From positions 124,001 through 188,000 of the forward strand of contig NZ_JACHGT010000009.1 in the NCBI RefSeq assembly GCF_014202425.1: a DNA stretch of 64,000 nt, read 5' to 3'. The stretch comes from Phytomonospora endophytica (GTDB lineage: Bacteria > Actinomycetota > Actinomycetes > Mycobacteriales > Micromonosporaceae). The position numbers and the translations under genes are program-made. Below, in pieces: positions 36,286-43,192 of this stretch (position 1 is the first letter of the stretch; each line of letters starts with the position of its first letter). The notes under the pieces were generated by a model. It had not been told where the DNA came from. It worked only from the letters and a program-made list of their open reading frames with translations, and searched no databases.

Positions 36286-37677
36286 CTAGATCATCGCCTT
36301 CCCCGAGGCGGACATGCGGGTGACGTCGCGCAGTACCTGGTCGAGGCTGCCGGCGCCGCCCCAGCGCACGACCGGCACGCCGTGCTCGCGCAGTTCGCCG
36401 ATGGCGTTCTCCCGGTCGAGGCGCCACAGGCGCTCGGCGTGCGCCGACCACACGCCGTCGTGCTCGGGCCGCACGTGCTCCGGGAGGGTGTCGACGGCGA
36501 CCAGGAAACGTCCCGCGCGGGCCAGCCCGGCCAGCGCCGAGAGGCTGCTGTCGTCGAGGAGCGGCGTGAGCATGACGACCAGCGCGTTGGGCGGCAGCGC
36601 GCCGGAGCGCAGGAGGCGCGTGTCGGAGCTGACGCCGTCGGCGACCCGGACGCCCAGGAGCCATTCGAGCGTCGACAGGTAGTGACGGCGGCCGGTGCCC
36701 GGGCGCAGGCGCCGGACGCGCGGGCCGAACTCCAGGCAGGAAACGCGGTCGCCGCGATGCAGGTAGTGCTCGGCGATGGCGGCGGTGGCGCGGACGGCGG
36801 TGTCGAGGACCGAGGCCTTGCCGTCGACGCCGCCGGAGGTCCCGGCGTCGACGCCCACGTCGAGGAGCAGGACGACCTCGGCGTCGCGGTCGGAGAGGGT
36901 GTGGTTGACGTAGAGCTCGCGGGCCCGCATCGAGACGCGCCAGTCGATGCGGCGGAGACGGTCGCCGGGCTGGTAGGGCCGGACCCCGGCCAGTTCGCCG
37001 CCCTCACCGGGACGGCGGGAGCGGTGGGTGCCGCCGAGGCCGGAGGCGCGCGGCATGGCCTCGTCGGCGGAGAAGGGCTCGCCGACGGGGTAGGTGCGCA
37101 CCCGCTTGGCCTCGGCGGGGAGGGTCTCGTAGTGGAAGAGGTTGTCGCAGGCGTAGGTGTCGGCCAGGACCGGCCCGAAGAAGTGCGCGCCCCAGCGCAT
37201 CGCGCGCCCCGCGACGACGATCGAGTTGCCCATCTCGGCGCCGACGGAGGCGGCGTAGGTGCCGTGCCCCTGGCGCAGTCTCACCCACGGCGACACCCCC
37301 GCGCGCAGGACGGCGGTGCTCAGCGGCACCTCGCCGGGGTTGGCCACGCGCATGCGCGCGTGCACGTCGCCGCCTTCGGCGCCGACGTCGGTGCCCAGTT
37401 GGAGAGTGACCGTCGGCAGGGCCGTCGGGCGTGAGCGCAGTGCGACGGCCGTGCCGATGATGAAGGGCAGGGCGAGGATCACGAGGTCGACGCGTCCGAG
37501 GAGGACGCCGAGGGCCGAGGCCACGGCGATCACGACGAAGGCGCGCGACAGTGCCCGCGTCGGCCGCCAGCCCGGCCGGTCCGCGGCGGCGGGTGCGGAC
37601 GCCTGGCCGCGACGGCGGGCGACGAAGTCGTCGGCCGCGCTGTCGACGCCCCGAATTCCCCGGTCGCCGCTCGTCAT
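36286..37677 (-). CDS. DUF58 domain protein of the MoxR system
   Basis: A 463-residue membrane-anchored protein. Two helices lie near 45–90 (FVVIAVASALGVLL, VILALPFIIGTAVAL), followed by a beta-rich extracytoplasmic-type segment and the DUF58 signature GELAGVRPYQPGDRLRRIDWRVSMR, then a vWA-like fold (VVLLLDVGVDAGTSGG). DUF58 proteins accompany MoxR ATPases and may be substrates or adaptors. The ATG overlaps the MoxR stop in ATGA (coupled). Confidence 0.93.
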   Translation of the reverse strand: MTSGDRGIRGVDSAADDFVARRRGQASAPAAADRPGWRPTRALSRAFVVIAVASALGVLLGRVDLVILALPFIIGTAVALRSRPTALPTVTLQLGTDVGAEGGDVHARMRVANPGEVPLSTAVLRAGVSPWVRLRQGHGTYAASVGAEMGNSIVVAGRAMRWGAHFFGPVLADTYACDNLFHYETLPAEAKRVRTYPVGEPFSADEAMPRASGLGGTHRSRRPGEGGELAGVRPYQPGDRLRRIDWRVSMRARELYVNHTLSDRDAEVVLLLDVGVDAGTSGGVDGKASVLDTAVRATAAIAEHYLHRGDRVSCLEFGPRVRRLRPGTGRRHYLSTLEWLLGVRVADGVSSDTRLLRSGALPPNALVVMLTPLLDDSSLSALAGLARAGRFLVAVDTLPEHVRPEHDGVWSAHAERLWRLDRENAIGELREHGVPVVRWGGAGSLDQVLRDVTRMSASGKAMI

Positions 37678-38756
37678 CGCGGGTTCTGGTACTTGTAGAC
37701 CGGGCTGTTCGGGTCGATGCCGGCCTGCGCCGGGGCGGCCCCGCCGGGGGCGCCGGTGTAGGTCGGGAGCCGCTCGGAGGCGGGGACGGGCGTCGACTCG
37801 CAGATCTCGGCGACGATCTGGGCGGGGTCGACCCTGCGCAGCCACATCTCCGGCTTCAGCGAGATCCGGTGGGTCAGGGCCGCCACCGCGACGCCCTTGA
37901 CGTCCTCGGGGATGACGTAGCCGCGGCCCGACAGGACCGCGCGCGCCCGCGCGGCCAGCAGCAGCGCCAGCGACCCACGTGGCGAGGCGCCGACCTGGAC
38001 CATGGAGTGCGCGCGGGTCGCGGCGACGATGTTGACGATGTAGCGGCCGATGGAGTCCTCGACGGCGACGTCCTCCAGCGCGGCCTGCATGGCAACGAGG
38101 GTCCGGGCGTCGACGACCTGCTCCAGCGTCGCCTCCTCCCTGCGCCGGGCGAGGCGGCGCTGGAGGACCGTCCACTCCTCGTCGGGCGTGGGGTAACCGA
38201 AGGAGACGCGCAGCAGGAAACGGTCGAGCTGCGCCTCGGGCAGCGGGTAGGTGCCCTCGTACTCGATCGGGTTGGCCGTGGCCAGGACGTGGAAGGGCGC
38301 GTCGAGCGTGTAGGTGGTGCCCTCGACGGAGACCTGCTTCTCCTGCATCGCCTCCAGCAGCGCCGCCTGCGTCTTGGGCGGCGTTCGGTTGATCTCGTCG
38401 GCGAGCATGAGGTTGGTGAACACCGGCCCGGCGCGGAAGCTGAACTCGCCGTTCTTCTGGTCGTAGAGGAAGGAGCCGGTGAGGTCGGCGGGGAGCAGGT
38501 CGGGGGTGAACTGCACGCGCCGGAAGTCGATGCCGAGGGTCTGGGCGAAGCAGCGCGCGGTGAGGGTCTTGGCCAGGCCCGGGAAGTCCTCAAGGAGGAC
38601 GTGCCCGCCGGCGAGGATGCCCGCGAGGACCAGTTCGAGGGAGTCGCGCTTGCCGACGATGACGGTGCCGACCTGGTCGAGGACGCGCTGGGCGGCGGCG
38701 CTCACGTCGTTGAGCGACATCGCCCGCGTCGGCTGTGCTTCGGTGGCCTCGGACAT
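37674..38756 (-). CDS. MoxR-family AAA+ ATPase
   Basis: A 360-residue AAA+ chaperone-like ATPase. The Walker A is degenerate in the MoxR manner (LAGILAGGHVLLEDFPGLAKTLT, GLAKT), Walker B is MLADEINRTPPKTQAALLEAM with sensor 1 HVLATANPIEYEGTYPLPEAQLDRFL. MoxR proteins mature or insert partner proteins, often vWA/DUF58 proteins. The start shares one base with the preceding gene's stop (TGATG). Part of the DUF4129–hypothetical–MoxR–DUF58–membrane operon. Confidence 0.95.
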   Translation of the reverse strand: MSEATEAQPTRAMSLNDVSAAAQRVLDQVGTVIVGKRDSLELVLAGILAGGHVLLEDFPGLAKTLTARCFAQTLGIDFRRVQFTPDLLPADLTGSFLYDQKNGEFSFRAGPVFTNLMLADEINRTPPKTQAALLEAMQEKQVSVEGTTYTLDAPFHVLATANPIEYEGTYPLPEAQLDRFLLRVSFGYPTPDEEWTVLQRRLARRREEATLEQVVDARTLVAMQAALEDVAVEDSIGRYIVNIVAATRAHSMVQVGASPRGSLALLLAARARAVLSGRGYVIPEDVKGVAVAALTHRISLKPEMWLRRVDPAQIVAEICESTPVPASERLPTYTGAPGGAAPAQAGIDPNSPVYKYQNPR

Positions 38757-39268
38757 CAGATCTCCTCAATACGTGCGATGTACCAGTCGAGCTGCGCCGG
38801 TGTGGGGGTCACGGCCAACGGGTGGTGCAGGAAGCTCCACAGGTGGTCGCCGATGATCGCGTGGGCGCGGCCCGGGTCGGTGGTCATGGTGACGCTGTGA
38901 CGCTGACGGAGGCGTTCGTCGGTGAGGTCCCGCAGCCGCGTGGTGACCGCCCGGTCGTAGCGCTCGGGGTCGCCGGCGGACCACGAGAGGCGGTTCTCCC
39001 AGCGGTTGACCTCGGCGAAGGGCCGTTTGGCGACCAGCGCGCCGCTCTCCCGCACGATCGGCACCGACGGGGTCCGGTCCTCGTGGGTGGAGCGGACGGT
39101 GCGCACGACCTTGCGCAGGACGAGCGCGAGCAGCACGACACCGCCGACGTACCAGGCGTCGAGGCGCTTGCCGAAGAAGACGGAGAAGGTCTGGACGGCC
39201 GCGGTCGTCCCGGCGGTGATCGCGAAGGTCCACAGGGCCCAGCGGACGTTCGCCCGCGTCGCGCTCAC
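38756..39268 (-). CDS. Hypothetical membrane protein of the MoxR operon
   Basis: A 170-residue protein with two N-terminal helices (VRWALWTFAITAGTTAAVQTF, WYVGGVVLLALVLRKVV) and a soluble C-terminal half with AEVNRWENRLSWSAGDPERYDR. This arrangement recurs between DUF4129 and MoxR genes in actinobacteria; the function is unknown. Four-base overlap with the DUF4129 gene and one-base overlap with moxR. Confidence 0.85.
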   Translation of the reverse strand: MSATRANVRWALWTFAITAGTTAAVQTFSVFFGKRLDAWYVGGVVLLALVLRKVVRTVRSTHEDRTPSVPIVRESGALVAKRPFAEVNRWENRLSWSAGDPERYDRAVTTRLRDLTDERLRQRHSVTMTTDPGRAHAIIGDHLWSFLHHPLAVTPTPAQLDWYIARIEEI

Positions 39269-40023
39269 GACGACGCTCCGTTCGGGGCGGACTCGGCGGC
39301 CGCGCGCGCGGCCGCCTCGTGGACGGCGGCGGCCAGTTCGGCGTCGATCTCGGTGAGGGCCTGGCGGGCGTCGGCGCGGACCTGCTCGGTGACCTCGTCG
39401 GGGGCGTAGCGGGCCTGCCGGTAGCTGTCGGCGAGGCGCTGGAGGGCGCGGTCGTTGACCCGGTGGGCCGAGAGCAGGCGCGTCACGAGGTCGCCGGGGG
39501 TGTCGGCGGCCATGCGCGCGGTCCCGGCGCCGGCCGCGGCCTTCTCCAGGCGCAGCCAGCAGGCGATGACGGCCTTACGCGGGTCGTCGCCGGCGTCGAT
39601 GTCGGCGAGTCCCGCCCGCACGACCTCGCGCACCTCCTCGGCGCTGGACTCCTGCTCGGCGGGGGCGTCGGCGAAGTCGAGGGGCCGCACCTCGCGGAAC
39701 CTGCGGTTCTCCAGGTAGTTGCGCAGGATCATGATCACGGCGAAGACGATGACGCCGGCGAAGAACGTGAGGATGGTGCCGACGACCACCCAGAAGAAGG
39801 GGTGGACGCCCGACTGGGCGCCGGCCTCGGCGGCCGGGGGTGGTGGTTCTGGCCGCTGGGTCTCCTCGACCTCGGTCGGACTCTGCGAGACGCCGAGGAT
39901 GTCGTCGAGGGTGGGGACCTCGACGTCGGCGGCCTTGAGGTCGACGATGGAGGCGGCGCCGGCGATCAGCATCACCAGCGCGGCGATCGCGAGCAGCGGC
40001 GCCCATCTGCGCAGCTGTGCCAT
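39265..40023 (-). CDS. DUF4129 domain protein, first gene of the MoxR operon
   Basis: A 252-residue protein with two membrane helices (LLAIAALVMLIAGAASIVDL, FFWVVVGTILTFFAGVIVFAVIMIL) bracketing an exported Pro-rich loop. A cytoplasmic DUF4129-type helical domain follows (KAVIACWLRLEKAAA … PGDLVTRLL … YRQARYAPDEVTEQVRADARQALTEID). The ATG at 40023 is preceded by GGGAGG. It starts the five-gene operon running to 35731. Confidence 0.87.
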   Translation of the reverse strand: MAQLRRWAPLLAIAALVMLIAGAASIVDLKAADVEVPTLDDILGVSQSPTEVEETQRPEPPPPAAEAGAQSGVHPFFWVVVGTILTFFAGVIVFAVIMILRNYLENRRFREVRPLDFADAPAEQESSAEEVREVVRAGLADIDAGDDPRKAVIACWLRLEKAAAGAGTARMAADTPGDLVTRLLSAHRVNDRALQRLADSYRQARYAPDEVTEQVRADARQALTEIDAELAAAVHEAAARAAAESAPNGASS

Positions 40024-40231
40024 ACCCCGCCTCCCGTTTCCCTCGCCGACCCCTGTACCGACGCGGGCTCCCCGAAAGCAAAACCTTCCGAAGCGAGCCG
40101 CGTCAAGACCCACTTGGCGGCTGTGGCCGAACTGTGCCGGGGAGTCGCCCTGATTGTCACCCATGGGCCGTGGCGCCCGCCGTCCCGGCCGGACCGCCCG
40201 CGTCATCCACATACGACGGACGGAAGCGAGC

Positions 40232-40258
40232 GTCCCGGGCGGGAAACCCGCCCGGGAC
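40232..40258 (-). terminator. Hairpin after metG
   Basis: GTCCCGGGCGGG pairs perfectly with CCCGCCCGGGAC around an AAA loop, just past the metG stop on the minus strand. The remaining 208 bases before the DUF4129 start hold nothing I can identify apart from presumed promoter sequence. Confidence 0.8.
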
Positions 40259-40267
40259 CGGCCGTTC

Positions 40268-41812
40268 TCAGGCCGCGGTGACCCGGTCGGACTCCGCGAC
40301 CTCCAGCCGCGGGTAGACCGGCGCCGCCGGTGCCACCGTCGTCCCCTCGCCGCACTGCTCCGCCACGCGCGCGGCGAGGCCCGGGGTGAAGGCCGCGAGT
40401 TCGGCGCCGAGGACCCGGCAGGCGTGTACGAGCAGCGACAGGACCGTGTCGAGCCGGACGCCGTCGACGAGCGAGCCGCCCTTCTCGCCCTTGGCGAGGT
40501 CCCAGGGGCGGTTGGTCTCGACGAAGCGGTTGGCGGCGTCGACCGCGCGGACGATCGCGCCGGTCGCCGCGCGGAAGTCGAAGTCGGCGACGGCCTCGCC
40601 GACGGCCGCGGGCAGCGCGTCGAAGACCTCGGCGAAGGCGCGGTCGGCGGCGTCGACAAGCGTGTCGGGGATGACGACGGCACCGTCGCGGTAGCGCCAG
40701 GCCATGCTCACGACCCGGTTGACGAGGTTGCCGAGGCCGTTGGCGAGGTCCTCGTTGGCGCGCGTGACGAGCCGTTCGACGGTGAAGTCGGCGTCCCCGA
40801 CGCGCGGCACCTCCCGCAGCAGCCACCAGCGCAGGGCGTCGGCGCCGTAGGTCCCGGCGAGGGCGACGGGGTCGACGGTGTTGCCCAGCGACTTGCCGAT
40901 CTTGCGGCCGTCGACGGTCACGTAGTCGTGCACGAAGATGTCGCTGGGCAGCCGCACGCCCGCCGACAGGAGCATCGCCGGCCAGTACACGGCGTGGAAG
41001 CGGATGATGCCCTTGCCGATGACGTGGACCCGGCGGTCGCCCTCGGTCCACCAGCGGTCGAAGTCGGGCGCGGGCGCGTCGTCCTCGGACCCGTAGCCCA
41101 GGGCGGTGATGTAGTTGCCCAGCGCGTCGTACCAGACGTAGACGACCTGGTCGGGGTCCCCGGGGACCGGGACGCCCCAGCCGTGCGCGCGGGCGCGGGA
41201 GCGCGAGATGGAGAAGTCGTGCAGGCCCGACTCGATCAGCGACAGGACCTCGTTGCGCCGGGACTCCGGCTCGACGCGCAGCTCGCCGGAGATGATCAGC
41301 TCCTTGAGACGGTCGCCGTAGCGGGAGAGCCGGAAGAACCAGTTCTCCTCGGCGACGAGCTGGGGTTCGACGCCGTGCTCGGGACACTTCCCGTCGGCGA
41401 GGTCGGCCTCGGCGTAGAACTGCTCGCAGCCGACGCAGTAGCGGCCCTCGTAGTGCTTCTTGTAGAGGTCACCGGACTGTTCGCAGGCGCGCCAGAGCTT
41501 CTCGACGCCGGGCCGGTGGCGCGGGTCGGAGCCGGTGCGGATGAAGTCGTCGAAGCTGAGGTCGAGTGGGCCTCGCAGGCCCTCGAACAGGGCGGCGTTG
41601 CGGGCGACGAGTTCCTCGACGGTGACGCCTTCGGCCGCGGCGGCCTTGACGTTCTTCAGCGAGTTGTCGTCGGTGCCGGTGAGGAAGCGCACGGGCTCAC
41701 CCCGTCCGCGCTTGTGCCGGGCGAGGGCGTCGGCCTGGACGATTTCGAGGGTGAAGCCGATGTGGGGCGCGGCGTTGACGTAGGGGATCGCGGTGGTGAG
41801 GTAGAAGGTCAT
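40268..41812 (-). CDS. metG: Methionyl-tRNA synthetase
   Basis: A 514-residue class I aminoacyl-tRNA synthetase that charges tRNA-Met. The HIGH motif reads PHIGFTLEI and KMSKS reads KIGKS in VTVDGRKIGKSLGN. Zinc-knuckle-type cysteines lie in YCVGCEQFY and GKCPEH. The usual TGTDEHGQK is TGTDDNSLKNVKAAAAEGVT, so this is not the common bacterial MetRS. It recalls the divergent form I have seen in Streptomyces, perhaps an accessory, inhibitor-resistant or second MetRS. No C-terminal EMAP tRNA-binding domain is present. GAGGAC precedes the ATG by five bases. The 130-nt leader has a peptide ORF and a terminator, implying regulation by attenuation. Confidence 0.93.
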   Translation of the reverse strand: MTFYLTTAIPYVNAAPHIGFTLEIVQADALARHKRGRGEPVRFLTGTDDNSLKNVKAAAAEGVTVEELVARNAALFEGLRGPLDLSFDDFIRTGSDPRHRPGVEKLWRACEQSGDLYKKHYEGRYCVGCEQFYAEADLADGKCPEHGVEPQLVAEENWFFRLSRYGDRLKELIISGELRVEPESRRNEVLSLIESGLHDFSISRSRARAHGWGVPVPGDPDQVVYVWYDALGNYITALGYGSEDDAPAPDFDRWWTEGDRRVHVIGKGIIRFHAVYWPAMLLSAGVRLPSDIFVHDYVTVDGRKIGKSLGNTVDPVALAGTYGADALRWWLLREVPRVGDADFTVERLVTRANEDLANGLGNLVNRVVSMAWRYRDGAVVIPDTLVDAADRAFAEVFDALPAAVGEAVADFDFRAATGAIVRAVDAANRFVETNRPWDLAKGEKGGSLVDGVRLDTVLSLLVHACRVLGAELAAFTPGLAARVAEQCGEGTTVAPAAPVYPRLEVAESDRVTAA

Positions 41813-41846
41813 GGCGGGTCCTCGACTGTGGTGACGGGGCCGCCGG

Positions 41847-41876
41847 ACAAAGAAGAAGGCCCCGTGAAGGGGGCCT
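41847..41876 (-). terminator. Intrinsic terminator in the metG leader (candidate attenuator)
   Basis: On the minus strand AGGCCCC pairs with GGGGCCT around CTTCAC, followed by TCTTCTTTG, a good U-rich release tract for this genome. It ends about 35 bases before the metG ATG, leaving no room for a separate promoter, so readthrough must supply metG mRNA. Its 3' arm (ACGGGGCC) can also pair with GGCCCCGT further downstream, and its C-run with the GGGG of the hairpin at 41896–41912; these are mutually exclusive folds. Confidence 0.75.
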
Positions 41877-41900
41877 GGTGAGTATGCGAACGCACCGCCC

Positions 41901-41942
41901 CTAGAAGGGGCGCGTCATTCGGGTGAACGTGACGGTTCGCAT
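41901..41942 (-). CDS. Candidate 13-residue metG leader peptide (MRTVTFTRMTRPF)
   Basis: An ATG at 41942 opens a 13-codon frame ending in TAG. TACGAT (TANNNT −10) lies exactly six bases upstream, so the transcript would start at this ATG (leaderless translation). Codon 9 is Met; the TAG lies inside the loop of hairpin CGCCCC–TTCTA–GGGGCG (41912–41896). The leader's first eight bases (ATGCGAAC) are complementary to GTTCGCAT 50 bases later. It overlaps the last codons of the upstream membrane-protein gene. Translation is unproven. Confidence 0.5.
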   Translation of the reverse strand: MRTVTFTRMTRPF

Positions 41943-42910
41943 GAGGAGATCGTACCGGGCTCCGCCGCGGCGCTCTCCCGCCGCTCCTGGTCGAGGCGCG
42001 CCTTGCGGATGACGCGCAGGTGCACGTAGGTCAGCAGGGCGGCGAGGGGGTAGAAGATCACCAGGTCGAGGATCCAGGCGGCGGGGACGTGGACGACGCG
42101 GTCGCCGATGGCCACGCCGTTGAGGACGGCACCGTCGTCGAGGCCTTTCGTCCAGCTCTCGATCGAGCCGTCGCCGGGTTTCCCGTCGAGGATCCACTCG
42201 CCGTGGCAGCGGGTCGTCAGCCCACGGGAGTTGAGGCAGTCGGTGACGGTGATGGCGACCGGGTCGGCGGTGACCATGGCGAAGGCCGAGAAGGTCGGGA
42301 AACCCCAGAAGAAGAGGTAGGCGGCGGCGAGCAGGCCCCAGCCGAGGGCGCGGACGAAGGCCGGCGGGCGGCCCGCGCGCTCCTCGGGCGTCCGCTCGGG
42401 GGGAAGGCCGCGCTTCTCGCGGCGGACGTCGCGGACGACCTTGACGGCCAGCGCCCCGGTCAGCAGGACCGCGATCGGGTAGACGATGGCCACGTCGAGG
42501 ATCCAGGGCACCGAGCCGGTGGCGACCCGCCCGCCGATGTGGACGCCGTCGATGATGTCGCCGGACTCGTACTCCTGACGGGAGTCGGTGAAGCGGCCTT
42601 CGCCGGCGCTGCCGTCGGCGAAGGTCCAGGTGCCGTCGCAGCCACCTGTGTTGCCCTTGCCGCTGCCGTTGTAGCAGTCGGTGACGGTGATCTGGATCGG
42701 TTCCTGGGTGAGCAGGAAGACCAGTGAGAAGCTCGGGAAGATCCAGAGGAAACCGAAGACGCCGATGAACAGGGCGTAGGCGAAGACCGCCCCGGCGAGG
42801 TTGCGGCGAGGCGGCTTCCGCCGGCCGGACGAGCCGGAGACACGCGCCTGCTCCGGCGCGTCCCAGACACGGGGACGCTTCTTCGGGGTGGCCTCGGACG
42901 GCTCGGACAT
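41915..42910 (-). CDS. Membrane protein with two tandem homologous halves
   Basis: A 331-residue protein of unknown function with four helices arranged as two repeats. Repeat 1: helix VFAYALFIGVFGFLWIFP, then ITVTDCYNGSGKGNTGGCDGTW, GDIIDGVHIGGRV and helix WILDVAIVYPIAVLLTG. Repeat 2: helix LAAAYLFFWGFPTFS, then ITVTDCLNSRGLTTRCHGEW, GAVLNGVAIGDRV and helix WILDLVIFYPLAALLTY. Each extracytoplasmic domain has a Cys pair that may form a disulfide. Its 3' end overlaps the proposed metG leader peptide. The ATG at 42910 is preceded by GGGGACCACCGAC. Confidence 0.82.
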   Translation of the reverse strand: MSEPSEATPKKRPRVWDAPEQARVSGSSGRRKPPRRNLAGAVFAYALFIGVFGFLWIFPSFSLVFLLTQEPIQITVTDCYNGSGKGNTGGCDGTWTFADGSAGEGRFTDSRQEYESGDIIDGVHIGGRVATGSVPWILDVAIVYPIAVLLTGALAVKVVRDVRREKRGLPPERTPEERAGRPPAFVRALGWGLLAAAYLFFWGFPTFSAFAMVTADPVAITVTDCLNSRGLTTRCHGEWILDGKPGDGSIESWTKGLDDGAVLNGVAIGDRVVHVPAAWILDLVIFYPLAALLTYVHLRVIRKARLDQERRESAAAEPGTISSCEPSRSPE

Positions 42911-43138
42911 GTCGGTGGTCCCCTTCGCTGCTCGGGACGTGCGGCGATGGGAAGGATAACGTCGCCGCGCCGCCCGAACCTTGAGCGGATCTTGAGGAGG
43001 GGACGGCAGGGACGGGTATGGCGGCGGACCCGGTAGCCCGCCTCCCGCCCGATCCCTCCCCGCGTCCCATCCCCCGTGAGCTCTCTCCCCACCACCGGCA
43101 CCTCCCCAAGCCCCCGAACGGTCTCTGGTCTTCCTCCA

Positions 43139-43178
43139 GCAAAAACGGCCCCCGTCCGCGGCGAGGCGGGCGGGGGCC
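43139..43178 (-). terminator. Intrinsic terminator after the subtilase gene
   Basis: GGCCCCCGTCCGC pairs with GCGGGCGGGGGCC (one G·T pair) around six bases; on the minus strand it is followed by GTTTTTGC. It lies 15 bases past the subtilase stop. The rest of 42911–43138 holds no gene that I can support. Confidence 0.9.
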
Positions 43179-43192
43179 GGAGGGGATGGGCT

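Noticed and set aside
41813-41960. T-box or SAM riboswitch before metG
   Set aside because: No UGGNACC T-box bulge sequence or specifier-loop layout was found, and no SAM riboswitch core. The leader-peptide/terminator model fits better.
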